DNA of 64,000 nt from Gordionus sp. m RMFG-2023 (taxonomy: Eukaryota > Nematomorpha > Gordioida > Chordodea > Parachordodidae): contig NC_088776.1 in NCBI RefSeq assembly GCF_954871325.1, positions 17,236,052 through 17,300,051 on the forward strand, read 5' to 3'. The position numbers and the translations under genes were made by a program. This document shows, piece after piece, positions 21,917 to 33,043 of the stretch (the stretch's first letter is position 1; each line of letters opens with the position of its first letter). Below the pieces are notes generated by a model, which was not told the origin of the DNA, ran no database searches, and was given only the letters and a program-made list of their open reading frames with translations.

Positions 21917-22402
21917 CTAATCTTTACTAAAATCGTCTTCGAACCGGGGTTCAAATGGCTTCACTGACACGTAGGGATTGTCGTAATAATATTTTTCCCC
22001 ATTCACCTCGATCACTCTCCCTCGATTCCACTCAATTTCGCAGCTCGGCTTTTCTTCGTCATTTAGATTTTCGAATGAGTTATATGTTAGGGCTGGTACA
22101 AGTTTCGGAGCCCTAAAAACGGATTTTCGCCTGAAAAGGAAGCGGTATTTAAAAATCGGCAGTTGATTTTGGGGCGATCTTTTCCTTTTTCGTTCATCCT
22201 TTTTTTCGAATGTTAATTTTCCGAATAAATTAGTAATCTTTTTTAAAAAGCCTCCTGGTTTATTTGATTTTGTTCTTTTTGCCTTTCTCCACGTTAAAGG
22301 ATTGTTATCGATGCTGTTCGAAGAAAAATTACTACTTGCAACATGTATATGAGTGATAAAGATTAAAGGATGATTCATTTTATTTAAATTAGTTACTAAC
22401 AA
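21917..22402 (-). CDS. Unrecognised 161-residue basic protein, single exon
   Basis: An uninterrupted minus-strand frame with richer codons than its surroundings. Residues 36-78 are strongly basic (KAKRTKSNKPGGFLKKITNL and EKKDERKRKR). The C-terminal third is acidic and aromatic (CEIEWNRGRVIEVNGEKYYY, ending in FEDDFSKD). No signal peptide or membrane segment is obvious, and the family is unknown to me. A second in-frame Met at residue 9 is an alternative start. The gene is convergent with the Atg14-like gene, whose stop is 348 bp away. A polyadenylation signal in the minus direction (TTTATT on the plus strand near 21648) would make the two 3' ends overlap. It is either a small intronless host gene or the last exon of a longer one. 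Confidence 0.6.
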   Translation of the reverse strand: MLVTNLNKMNHPLIFITHIHVASSNFSSNSIDNNPLTWRKAKRTKSNKPGGFLKKITNLFGKLTFEKKDERKRKRSPQNQLPIFKYRFLFRRKSVFRAPKLVPALTYNSFENLNDEEKPSCEIEWNRGRVIEVNGEKYYYDNPYVSVKPFEPRFEDDFSKD

Positions 22403-23749
22403 ATTTATGTTATTTATGAGTCTAATGGCATAAAAAAAATTAGAAAAAATAATATAAATTTTTAAAAAATAGAACCTAACTAAATTATGCTTTTAAAAAT
22501 TATTTAGAAATATAAATTTATACATGGCGCATTTATGTATTAGGAAAGTAACAACATAATAATAATTCTTTTTTTTTACTAAAATTGAAAGTATTCATAC
22601 TTTGCTCTTAATTTATGGTAAATTTTTCTTATTAATTGATGGCTAAAGTTAAAAAAATTTTTTTTAAACTATTTGGTTATTTAAGAGAAGATATCACCAA
22701 TTGATCCTCAGGATAATATTTCCATGTTATGCAATTATAAATCTTTCTATAAAATCTTATTTTATAATTTTTTTTAAAACGATTAGAAAATTTATTTCCC
22801 TTTTTCCACTTTATCCAAAAAATATATAATACTATAATTATTTTTGCAGTAAATGGGCAGTATTTTTATTATCAACAAATTAATCTTTTGGGCAATATTT
22901 ATAAATTTATGGGCAGGAAATTTATTATAATGGGCAGTATTCTTTTATCAAAAAAATTAACAATTTGGGCAGTATTTATATAATATTGAACAGTAAAAAA
23001 TTGAAGAATTGTAACTAAAATTGTATTGTACAGTATATATTTAAATATCTTTTTATTATTAGCTATCAAGTATATAATATGAATAAAAAAGTTAGTGAAT
23101 TAAAAAAATTATAAAAAATGTTCTAGAATTGCAGTTTTTATTGAAAATAATTTTTATATCTTAATATTTAATTAAAAATTGCATGTGATTTTACAGAGCC
23201 TTTTAGTATATATAATGTCTTTTATTATAAGTAATTAAAAATATTTTATGAAAATTAACATATCTAATGTATAAAAATTTGTAAATTAACAAATATATCA
23301 AAAATTAAATCCAATATGGAATTGCAGATTATTATTGCATATTGTGTCATTTGAACAAATCTAAATAATTATTAAAACTTGTTATTGTACAACAAGAGCC
23401 CTTTTAGCTATTGAAGTGTCCTTGACTGCTGGAGGAGGTTTATAGTAGTTTAATCTTATACCCAAACCAACAACATGTTTACTAGTGTTGTTAATGTAAA
23501 GTTATATTTTTTGAAATGACTAGTTACTTCTAAATAAATATATGATTATAATTAATTATATTTTTAATATGATAATTTTTTTTAAAAATAAAATTACTTT
23601 TATTTATTTTTATAAAATGAAAAATATAAAATTAATATAATTAGTAAATGATTGCGAAAAAAAAATATAATACCAAAGGACAATATTGAGGCATAGATCA
23701 TAAAATAATGTAAAATACAAAATAAATAAAAGCGAAAGCAGCAAAATTA
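22403..23749. other. AT-rich, with GGGCAGTATT repeats
   Basis: No gene recognised. Between 22850 and 22990 the motif ATGGGCAGTATTTTTATTA recurs four or five times at irregular spacing. Related ACTGCCCATTT motifs in the opposite direction occur at 27375-27430. Confidence 0.5.
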
Positions 23750-23769
23750 CTCAAAACCTCCTTCAACTA

Positions 23770-24140
23770 ATCATCAGGAGAGATCGAAACAAACATAATA
23801 AGCCTTAAGAATGGCTATAGCGATCCTCTGCCTTAAGTAAAAACCTTCGTGAGGCTCCCCGGAATTTTTTCTGATTAGGCTGCCAACGTCTTTAAAAAAG
23901 TTTTTAGCTAAATCACCATATGTAATTAAGGTGGAGCAAATGATGGGTATGAATATGTAATTTGAGGAATCAGCACTGTATTTTCCAATCTTAAAATTTT
24001 GAGCTCTGTTCAGAGCGTCCTTGTTAAAATTAGAGGGGGAGTTAGTGTCCAGACAAGAGAAATCCCATATTAGAAACTTTCCTTGAGACCATGAGATACT
24101 TGTGACCCCATCAGAATTTTTATTCTGTATGCGGGCCTTT
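23770..24140 (-). mobile_element. LINE fragment: C-terminal end of the polyprotein
   Basis: The minus strand reads SDGVTSISWSQGKFLIWDFS, then a KIGKYS motif, and finally DVGSLIRKNSGEPHEGFYLR followed by QRIAIAILK. This is the conserved tail (R-DG-T-iPW--GK-L-WD-T ... KY ... GE-----L-QR-s-AI) found in many invertebrate non-LTR retrotransposon polyproteins that also carry a YLDD reverse transcriptase. The clade is not assigned. A second copy lies at 45245-45737. Confidence 0.75.
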
Positions 24141-24189
24141 TTTATATAGTTAATATTGATAATTAATCTGACTAATGAATAAGAACAGT

Positions 24190-25170
24190 TTTGTTAAAAG
24201 CTACTTTTAAGATTAGCGCGTTAACGCTAACATTTTCAAAATAGTAGCGCTCTATTAGCTATGCTACTTTTTACGCCAATTTAGAATTTTTTTTTAAAAA
24301 TATTTTTTACATATCTCTATTTCCTCTTATGAAAAATATCACTAAAATTTCAAATATATACAATTAATTTATTTTCTATTACTTCTCTATAATAATTTTT
24401 CCATACTATCATCCCTAAGTCTAGAGCGACGATCAGAAAGTATAAGCTATAACTAAATAATTGTTCAACATTAGCATGCAATACAGTATTAAATTTAATA
24501 TGATACTTTTTATATAAAAAAATCATCAAAAATATTCATTTGAGCATTTTTAGATTTAAAAAAAGGCGTCAAATGATTTACAATAGGAATATAATTTTAA
24601 AAAAATCATCTATTGTGTGTGGCATTTTTTGATCTGGCTAGGGTTAGTCTAAAATTGTAAAAGTTAGAATAAAAATTATGTAGGGTATAAGTGTATGCCC
24701 ATGTTTGCCAACTTTCCTTGCCACTATCCTTTAAGTTTTTATCTATTAAAATGTGAAAGGATTGAAATAACTATTTTTTTAGGTTTATATAATATCATTT
24801 TAAGCTAAGCATTGATATTAAATTTGTTTTATATATTGCTCTTACATATTTTCTCGTTAAAGCTACTAGTCTTTTTTGAATAAATTCCGCCACATCTTAC
24901 AATGAAATTTATCGCGATTAAAATATTTTGTAAATTCAGGAAAAGGAAATTCCATATTTCATTATTTTCCTGGGAAATTACTTTGTCGATATGATCTGTA
25001 AACAAAATTATCTTTAATTCAATCCCTATCGTCGACAATTTAAATTATTAGGAAAGTTAGATTTATAATGGAGATATTTAAATATAAATTTGAAAATTAT
25101 ATTTAATAAAAAGATTATGATTTTAATTAATTGTAAAGCTACTTTCTAAATTAGTATCAAGCTACCGCTA
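24190..25170 (-). mobile_element. Degraded relative of the hAT at 15909
   Basis: The block AGAGCGACGATCAGAAAGTATAAG (24422-24445), which encodes part of hATC on the minus strand, matches 16315-16338. The left edge has GTTAAAAGCTACTTTTAAGATTAGCGCG and the right edge TAAAGCTACTTTCTAAA and CTACCGCTA, like the subterminal repeats of the other copy. The right edge is interrupted by the MITE at 25178-25420. Confidence 0.75.
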
Positions 25171-25177
25171 TGTCTAT

Positions 25178-25420
25178 CAAAGACCTGAAGGCCCGATCAT
25201 GGGTCGGGCCGTATTTTAATTTTTTTTTAAATACCAGGGCCGGGCCGTATATTAAAACCAAATATTTGAAATCTTCATTATTAGCTTAAAAATCAAACAT
25301 AAATATTATATATTTTAAACAAGCCGGGCCGAAATATTTCTTTAAAAAAATGCCAGGTCAGGCCGGACCGAAATTTTTTTTAGAAAAATCCCGTGCAAAT
25401 TATACCTTTGCAAGTCTCTG
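25178..25420. mobile_element. hAT-type MITE, CAGAGACCT family, copy 2
   Basis: Ends CAAAGACCTGAAGGCCCG and (inverted) CAGAGACTTGCAAAGGTA are flanked by a perfect 8-bp duplication ATGTCTAT at 25170-25177 and 25421-25428. It is the copy of this family with the cleanest duplication. It sits at the right edge of the degraded hAT. Confidence 0.9.
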
Positions 25421-25428
25421 ATGTCTAT

Positions 25429-26429
25429 TTTGATTATTTTCATATAACTTGTTTTACATAATTGCACTAAATTTTAATTAGATATACATGTATAACAAAA
25501 TCTTTGTTTAGTTAAATATTATATAAATTCATTAATTAAATTAAACCAATCTAATAATTAAAATGACTTTGACAGCCTTCGCCTGATAATGTTTTTGTCA
25601 TAGATTAAACTTTGTAGCAATGCAAGATGCCAACAAGATCTTTTTTTTAGTTATCGTTATAAGAAGGCATATAACATTGGCATATCATGAGGTTAACATT
25701 TGTGGAATTTATAAAATAAATCGGAAGCCAGCATCTAAACTAATTAAAAAGGGATTTTATAAAGTTTGTTCAGTCTAGGAAAGCTTATTTTTTAACAAAA
25801 CCGAGCATGTCCTTTAGACAAAAATTTTGAAAATAGTTTATGTTAAACTTAAATGTAAATAAAAATGTATTAAGCCCGATTTTTGAATAAAAAATTATCA
25901 GTCCTAATATTTATGATATCCTGATATTATATTTCGGTATAAATATATTCTATTCTCCGGTTTTTTTTTCAGCGTAATTATATTTTTATATAATAAATTG
26001 AATATTTTATTTTGATTAAGATTTGTAAATCGTAATTATTTTTATATTAAATAAAAAAAATGATGCCTTATATAAATGATTTATATAGTAAGTTGTAATA
26101 TAACTATTTACTTTCGAAATATAACTAGTAACTAGGTATATCTAAATAATGTAACTTAAATTTTAAAAGTAACTTTTAACTATACTAGTGTTTACATATA
26201 AATAATTAAATATTGGGCAATAACAAATTCCTATTATATTTGTTGAGAGGTAGTCATACAACCCAAATGCTTGATGCTTATATTGATTATAAGAACTTCA
26301 TTCTAAATTTTTCACAAAATTTATTTCATCGTGATTAATTACTTGCAATTTATCAGCAGTGATATAGTACTCAATATAATCATCCATTTTAATTGATGGA
26401 ATTTTTTTTTAAATTTTGCCCAGTTATAG
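25429..26429. other. No gene seen
   Basis: AT-rich. Around 26070-26190 there are repeated GTAACT and ACTAGT strings that could be transposon subterminal sequence, with no partner found. Confidence 0.45.
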
Positions 26430-26780
26430 CATATGTTCATTTTTCTAAAGTTATTGGTGGATATGTCATAAACTCTTTTGAGAAGTGGTATAGGCTAAAG
26501 ACCATTTTTCAACCATCTCCATAGCAACAATTAAAACGATATAAAGGTAAGCGTAATCTAAGAGAATTTTCATCTATAATTACTCGATTGCTTGCTTCTA
26601 ATGCATTGTTGGTGCTATAAAGTGTTTAAAACTATCATACCATGTGTAATTTGAATTTATCCATTTCATTTCAAAATATTTAACAAAGTCAGGATAATTT
26701 GGTTTTGAGTTAATTATAATTTATTGATAACATCTATAATCTCAGCATGATGTAATTTTGGTGCTAGAGAAAAATTTAAA
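26430..26780 (-). pseudogene. MULE-type transposase relic
   Basis: Minus-strand pieces read NYPDFVKYFEMKWINSNYTW, then EASNRVIIDENSLRLRLPLY and EMVEKWSLAYTTSQKSL in shifted frames. The order F--YF---W ... NNaLEa-NrvIkde-t-R-rlPl-rF ... MVekWS is the C-terminal part of Mutator-like transposases. The catalytic DDE part is not visible. Confidence 0.65.
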
Positions 26781-26789
26781 TATCTCAAG

Positions 26790-27012
26790 TAGTGTTGTTA
26801 AATGGCTCGTTTTAAGCCGATTTTTAAAAACGGCTAACTCAATATTTCATCCAGAATAATATTACTCAAGCCTGAAGATTTTGTTCGTAGAAGGATCAAA
26901 GGTTTGGACATCTATTAGCGAAATCTCGAGGCTTCGACAATATTTTTCTGGCTAAAATATTGAGTTAGCCGTTTTAAAAAATCGGCTCAAAATGAGCCGT
27001 TTAACAACACTA
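26790..27012. mobile_element. Long-TIR MITE (about 220 bp), TA-flanked
   Basis: Terminal inverted repeats of about 60 bp start GTGTTGTTAAAYGGCTC and include AAACGGCTAACTCAATATTT. A TA dinucleotide stands at both outer edges, as in Tc1/mariner-type MITEs. The whole unit could fold into one hairpin. A partial relative lies at 19080. Confidence 0.8.
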
Positions 27013-27239
27013 AAAGTAAATAAAAAAAACAGGAAAATTATTTAACTGACCAAAAATTTAAAATACCTTTCAAATTATTTTAAAACTACATATTTATTTT
27101 TAATACTAATTGAATCAATTAAAAACTTGAAAATTAAATATTAACTGCCAATAGAGTTGAAATAAATTTAAGTTATTCTTTTTAAAATTTATGAAAGGAG
27201 TACCATTAACCATTAAAAAGTGTAATTAATAATGTTAAA

Positions 27240-27340
27240 AAATTGACGCCGAAGGCGGTGAAATTTATTTAGGGAGGTAGGCATAGGTTTTTGAGGAGGG
27301 TTTGCATCCAATAAAAATTCTGTCATGTAGACTCTGACTT
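27240..27340. mobile_element. MITE fragment, CAGCGTCTACATGA family, copy 3
   Basis: Reverse-complement left end of the family: ACGCCGAAGGCGG, TAGGCATAGGTTTTTGAGGA and ATTCTGTCATGTAGACTCTG. Only about 100 bp is present. Confidence 0.7.
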
Positions 27341-27539
27341 CCCATCAATTTAAAATACCTACCAAATGTTTTTTCTACTGCCCATTTAATTAAAATACCC
27401 ATTTTGATTTATTTTACTGCCCATTTCTTAATAAAAATACGCGTCATTTTGATTTTTAGGGTTTTGTTTCACTTCGTACTGGTATGCTTTGTCTTGCTTC
27501 GCAGCGTTTGTTACGATGCTTTTTGTAAACTTAACAAGC

Positions 27540-27930
27540 TAATCCTAACAAAGTCAGGTCTAACAAATGTCTGACAAAGCCAATCATGATAAAGCAAAGT
27601 CCGACAAAGTCATGCCTGATAAGAGAATCCCGACACAGACAAGCCTGACTAAACCAATCGCGATAAAGCTAAGACTAATAAAATCAAGCCTGACAAAGCC
27701 AATCGTGACAAAGAAGCTATACAATACAAAGCCAAGCCAAACAGAGTCAAACCGGAAAAAACCAAACCTGAAAAAGCCAAGCTTAACAAATCCTTAAGGT
27801 AGGCCAGGTCAAACAAAACGAAGTAGGCAAAATAAGAACCGACCCGAATCAAACAGGATCGAGCCGAACAAAAAGGAACTATAGGGAAAAATAGACCCGA
27901 GCTGAATAAGTTTGGATTAAACCGGACCAT
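27540..27930. repeat. Degenerate short-period repeat (CTGACAAAGCC-like)
   Basis: Twenty or more imperfect 10-22 bp units around CTGACAAAGCCAA on the plus strand. Frames through it read as Asp-Lys/Lys-Pro or Leu-Ser-Gly repeats and should not be called genes. Confidence 0.65.
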
Positions 27931-28135
27931 GCCCCCCCCCCCTCCATCTTTTCCAGGACAATGAAGCCGATCCGATATTTAAAAAATCAGCCATTCTAGC
28001 TTTACTAGGCCCGAAACAAATCGAACCAAACCTATATTTAAAACAAAAGAATTACCACTTCAGATATTAAGTAATTTAATGGAGATAAAGTCCGTTTTAT
28101 AAGTTTTTCTAGGAATTATGAATGCAGAGAATAAG

Positions 28136-28500
28136 TTTGATTCAAGAAGTAGTTTGCCGTCTATTTTCCACCCTGAAGAATTTAATGAGGTAGATATAAT
28201 AAGGATTTTTCGGTTTTTTAAATTTACCCTGACCCAAATTTTAAAATTCTCTTCTCAGCATGATCTTGTAAACTGGTTAAAAAGTTAGAGGCATGCTATT
28301 AGGGATCAGGGACAGATCCATGCTGAACATGTCGTTTTTTCAATTAGATGAAGAAACGGGAGGAGGGAAATTTTTTGAACATATAAAAGCCTCGCACCTC
28401 TTATTAGTTTTATATAGGGGTCACTCCTATTCTGACGCGGAGCATTGTATTGCCTCAGAACACAATGTTGCAAGTGAGCAAAGAGTTACTTAACTTTTTG
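28136..28500 (+). pseudogene. Possible Merlin/IS1016-type transposase relic
   Basis: Plus-strand sequence reads FDSRSSLPSIFHPEEFNEVD, then after a shift a peptide with GGGKFFEHIKASHLLLVLY and CIASEHNVASEQRV. The order G-FFE--K------lLl-Y ... C--E--Vs---V resembles the N-terminal region of Merlin/IS1016 transposases. No DDE motif or ends were found, so this is tentative. Confidence 0.3.
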
Positions 28501-28542
28501 GTGACGAAGTTGAGAGATAGATTTTTTTACCCCCCCCCCCCC

Positions 28543-29055
28543 ATGAACCCTATATTTTAAGTCATGAATTAGATTTATAAAAATCAGGGTGTGATTATAT
28601 AGAAATGTAGTGCAAATATATATTTATAAAACTTAAATTCAAGTACGGGTTTTAAAGATTTCAAAGGATTTGCTTTTTTAAAAAATAAATTTGCCTTAAA
28701 ATATAATCATTATCCCGATATTTACATTGTTTGGATAAAATTGTAAAAACCATTACAACCAATGCAAATCTGAACACAATTAATTTGACCTATTGGAACC
28801 CTTCTGCCTAGATTGTTCCATTTACCAGCCAACTGTCACAGAGTAGGGCCGATATCCGTATAATCTGGTCATAAGGTAAAATTCAAAATGTCATAGGCTA
28901 ATCTTAAGAGTTTGGTAAGAGTTATAGTGTTAGTATTTATAAAAGCTTAATTTAGTAAGAAGTTTCATATCAATTAAAATAATATTTTTTAATTTTAATA
29001 ATGTCTTATTTTGTCTGATTTTATGTTAGATGAGATATTTTTGATTATTTTTGTT
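28543..29055. other. No gene seen
   Basis: AT-rich sequence after a run of 13 C (28530-28542). No exon or element end recognised. Confidence 0.45.
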
Positions 29056-29224
29056 CAGGGGCGTCACTAGCCTTTACAATCTCAGGGGTCTCAAAAATTA
29101 TTCTTTTTAATGATTCTTATAAACTTATAAAGGTATTTTTTCAAAAATTTTAAAATTCTTAGAAGGCTCTTCAAATTTTTTAGGGAGACTAAACCCCCTG
29201 TGCTTTTCCCTAATGACGCTACTG
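29056..29224. mobile_element. Short hAT-type MITE (169 bp)
   Basis: Ends CAGGGGCGTCACTAG and (inverted) CAGTAGCGTCATTAG, with duplication TTTTTGTT / GTTTTGTT (7 of 8). The ends match the 2.4-kb element at 4856-7289, of which this looks like a deletion derivative. Confidence 0.85.
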
Positions 29225-30387
29225 GTTTTGTTACATTTCATATTTGTCTTTTTGTTCTTAAAATATAAAGGTCAAATTATATATTTGCCAATTTTAGTTT
29301 CAGAATGATCATTTTTAAGTGATTTTTTCTTCATATTCAATTTATAAAGCTATATTGTAAAAGAACACAGCGCCCAAGCGATACGAGACCGTTAATTTTT
29401 TCAAAAGCAAACAGATAATAGGTAAAATACTTAAAGAAAGTGTGATACGATGAAATGAATTATATCACATTCAAAACAAATTTTAAAATTTTCTTATTTG
29501 CTTGATTTTGAAAAATATACAACGATGCGTAATGCATAGCTTGAGCAGTGCACGTTTATTACAAATGAGGCCTTAAAAAAACTAAAAGTGCTAAGTGAAG
29601 TTGAATAATAAAAATGAAAATTTTTCACGAGGAAAATATCAGGTATAAATAAGCAGTTAATGAATAACCTTACACTTGTATTAAAAAAATATTTAAATTT
29701 GGTTGAATAAATTAAATTTTAATTGTTAACCTAGCCAGCTTTTAAGTTTTTAAAAATACAATTTTTTTTTAAAATCAGAATTTCTAAGAAATATATTATA
29801 TATTAATTTTTTCAAGATAGTACAACTGCACCATTTTCACCTTGCTGCTGGTGCCCATGCGAGTTTGTAAACTAGCTGATCTGTTTATTTGGTAGTCGCT
29901 TATCTTTTAAACTAGTTGGTTATTTGCAAGCTTGTTCGGCTTGTTACTCTAGTTAGTTGTAAACTGGCTAAACATCTACCTATATACACGCTGGTTAGTT
30001 TGTAAGCTAATTAATGTGATATTAGCTATAAGTGAACCTATGCGCTGCCATCATTCGGTTATCTCAATCATGCCACTCCACTGTCAAAAGCGATTGACGG
30101 CGGTCCGGCGTAAGATTAATCTCTTATCGCTATTATATTATTATATATTAAATAATATATAATTTTTATAATTATATAATAGATTAGGTTATAAATATAA
30201 ATCCTTTCTAGTAAATTTTATGGAAATGTTATTTATTAATTCGATTATTTTTACACAATTAAGGAAGTATATAGATGATATGTTCACTAATATTATACAT
30301 CAACAACCCTATGATATAACCCAAAAACATACTGTGAAAGTTTTCTGAAGTAGATAAGATTGAATACATGTTCAATTTAAAATTTTC
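29225..30387. other. No gene seen
   Basis: AT-rich sequence. 29860-30010 contains scattered CTAGTTGGT / GTAAACTGGCT-like strings of unknown origin. Confidence 0.45.
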
Positions 30388-31475
30388 ATGGCCGCAGGTG
30401 CCGGCTCTAATGTCAAGAGGAGTGTCCGGTTTAGTGAATTTCAACATCAACTATGCTTGAGAAGCGGATTACATAATCTAGTAACAATGGATGGAATAGA
30501 GAAAGTGAGTAGAATTAAAAATCTTACTAAAAATATCTGAGAGAGATGATTTGATTATATTGGAGAAAAGAAAATGTTTAGTGTAATAGATTTTACATTA
30601 GATATATTAGGTTTGGATGATGAAGATCCTTTTATCGAGGAGCATTTTGAACCAGATTACGATGATGATATAATAACAAATATCATCATAAAACTTTAAA
30701 TTAAATGTACCTTCACGCTGGCAAAGCATTTTGATAATACAGGAAAGTGTGAGTAGCACTAACAAACCCCCAATCAATATTATGTTGTATAGAATAACCT
30801 TAAATTGTTTATATCCAATTGGTATATCTGCTCAAATTTCTATCATTTAAAAATATCGTGGATATTATACCATCTCAAAAATAATATACCATATCTCTTT
30901 ATTATTTCTCAGTGAAATAGCTAATTACTTGATCGTTCGAGAATGATAATATTTATATATCTCTTCCTAAACAAAATATGTTTAAGATCATAGATTTCCA
31001 ATACTGATCTTCAGGTATTTAATTTTTATTTGTATAAATTGTTATTTATACAAGATATTGGCCGCACTTTTAGACCCAAGATTTTAAAGATGAATACGGT
31101 AAGCACTTATCTTAAGGAACCGGATGTTTTACTAGTTTAATTTAATTCAATTACGCTACCGCGCCATTGCCTCACATGGAGGTGGATCATATAGTAGAAT
31201 GTGAATGAAATGTTTTTAGTGAAGGTTACACAGAAAAATTAGCGAATAAACATTCATTTAATTGACCTCCACAAAGCATATCATAATTATTTGGAACAAG
31301 AATCTTAAAGATTGGAGATGCCTAGACTTTCTGTTTTTGCCAAATAATATTGTGTGTTCCAGCTATAAGCACACCCAGTGAGCTTGTATTTTCTGTAGCT
31401 GGAACCTTAAACTCAAGAAGACCCTCACTATGGTATAATAATAATAAACTTTATTTGAAAAATAGTTGTTTCAAA
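30388..31475 (+). pseudogene. hAT transposase relic, plus strand
   Basis: In order: FQHQLCLRSGLHNLVTMDGI (30430-30495; matches the hAT motif C-AH-L-NLVv-DgL), an acidic stretch (30570-30700), ILAALLDPRF at about 31050-31078 (the hAT LlAt-LDPRFK motif), and LCVPAISTPSELVFSVAGTL (hATC) at about 31350-31410. Frames shift between pieces. No ends were identified. Confidence 0.75.
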
Positions 31476-31479
31476 TAAA

Positions 31480-31700
31480 CTAGTAGAAAGCCCGTCATAA
31501 ATGACTGGAAATGAGATTTTTATTCATTTTTTACTATAGATGTCATGCCAGGTTCAAGCTTACAATATTAGGAAGCATCCAAGATCTTATAATTTTAAAA
31601 AAGTTTATCAAGCCCAGCTCAACCCTTAATAATTTGTAAAAGGTATTCCCAAGTCAGGTGCAAGCTAATATTATTATTAGATTAAATTGAGAAAAATTAA
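31480..31700 (-). mobile_element. Helitron-like 3' end (minus orientation)
   Basis: CTAG at 31480-31483 is followed, 7 nt further in, by an imperfect 7-bp hairpin (CCCGTCA / TGACTGG, 31491-31508). This is the Helitron 3' arrangement read on the minus strand. The interior has CAAGCCCAGCTCAACC-TTAATAATTT motifs, shared with 60149-61110. Confidence 0.6.
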
Positions 31701-32455
31701 GATTTGGTATTTGTTAGGTAATAGAAAAAAAAAGCAGACGATTTGATAAATTGATAGAAGAGAAGGGAAAAAGCTGACAATTTAGTTTAAGGTTAAAAAA
31801 TAACATGATGAATGTAATGTTATTAAGATTAAGGTTAATTAATTGTAAGGTAATTAAAAAATAAGACTAAAAAAAGGGGGGAGGGAAGAAGGTATAAATT
31901 ATTATATTATAAAAATAATAAAAATTAAATTAAAGGAATTGATAAGGCTTTGAGAAGTAGTGGTTAATAAATAATAGAGATAGGAAGAAAAGAATGATAT
32001 AATAAAATTTAGTGATAAATAAATTCACTAATGGAGGGGAAAAATAAAGAAAGAGTTATTTATAAGGATTGGAGATTATAAGTAGGTTAGGAAAAGAATA
32101 TTTAAATATTTAAATATACTTGGTTATCTTCTTAATTATTGGTTATGAAAGAAAAATATGAGTATAAAAAATTGTGATGTAAACTGACAAAAATTGTGAG
32201 TATGTTCAAAATAAATATATAAGTTGAGTATCTTGTAGAGCAAAATTACATTGTGATGACATTGAAATTTGAATTATTTTTTTATTCACATCATTTATTT
32301 CATTCATATTCAGAAAGTTAAGGGAATATTGTTTATATCAATTTAACATCATCCATTTTTCCGCAGACGATTTTTCCAATCCAAAAATATTCCCATCTGT
32401 TTGTATAAAATAAATAAATAAAATCAACAAATAAAAAAAATAAAAATAAATACGT

Positions 32456-32521
32456 GCCGATGACATGACGCAGCGATGACATGACGCAGCGATGACATGA
32501 CGTCACGATGACGTAGTGAGG
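32456..32521. repeat. 16-bp tandem repeat, four units
   Basis: Units of CGATGACATGACGCAG, the last two diverged. One variant happens to create TGACGTCA. Confidence 0.9.
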
Positions 32522-32611
32522 ACATCGAGAATTATAATATAGATGATTAAATTTAGTGTTTATGAAATTATATTTTAATATAAGTAAGAAAAATCGAAAC
32601 ATTGTTATTAT

Positions 32612-33043
32612 ATGGTATTTATCAAAGTTGTTAAAGTATCTAGATACCGAAATTCGGTGTCTGTATCTAGATATTTTGATATTATTTTATATTTTTATAT
32701 TCGGTATCTAGATATTTTGATATTATTTTATATTTTTATATTAGAAATAACAATATTTAAATTATATCTGCCGGAGTTTATTTCATTAAAAAAACAAGCC
32801 ATAAAAATTTTATTTTGCACAATGGATGACAACAGCATGGTAAATTATATAATTTATTTTATTTATATTAATAAAAATAGAAATAGAAATAAAAATTTGA
32901 TTAATATTTCTAGACAATCTCTGACAAGAAATCAAATAATTCATACTGATTTTTTTGGACACCCCTTAGATAATATAAGTGCTAACACTTATCAAATTTT
33001 GAATAAATTTTTTCAAACTGTGTCGGGATTTTTTATTAAATGA
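32612..33043 (+). other. Open frame over a 41-47 bp duplication; not a supported gene
   Basis: A 143-codon frame whose first third is a tandem duplication (about 32645-32745) of a unit with GTATCTAGATATTTTGATAT. The rest is Asn/Ile/Lys-rich without a recognised domain. Similar TATCTAGATACC motifs recur at 37375-37455, on the other side of the piggyBac at 34731-37323. Confidence 0.4.

Noticed and set aside
27567-27930. Open frames on both strands with Asp-Lys-Pro or Leu-Ser-Gly repeats
   Set aside because: Both come from the degenerate CTGACAAAGCC repeat, with no conserved domain.
30388-30504. A 39-codon frame starting ATG GCC GCA and ending at a strong GTGAGT donor, looking like a host first exon
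   Set aside because: Its peptide CLRSGLHNLVTMDGIEK matches the C-AH-L-NLV--DgL motif of hAT transposases, and further hAT motifs follow downstream.
32498-32505. TGACGTCA, a consensus CREB site
   Set aside because: It arises from a single variant unit of a 16-bp tandem repeat and is not near a gene start.
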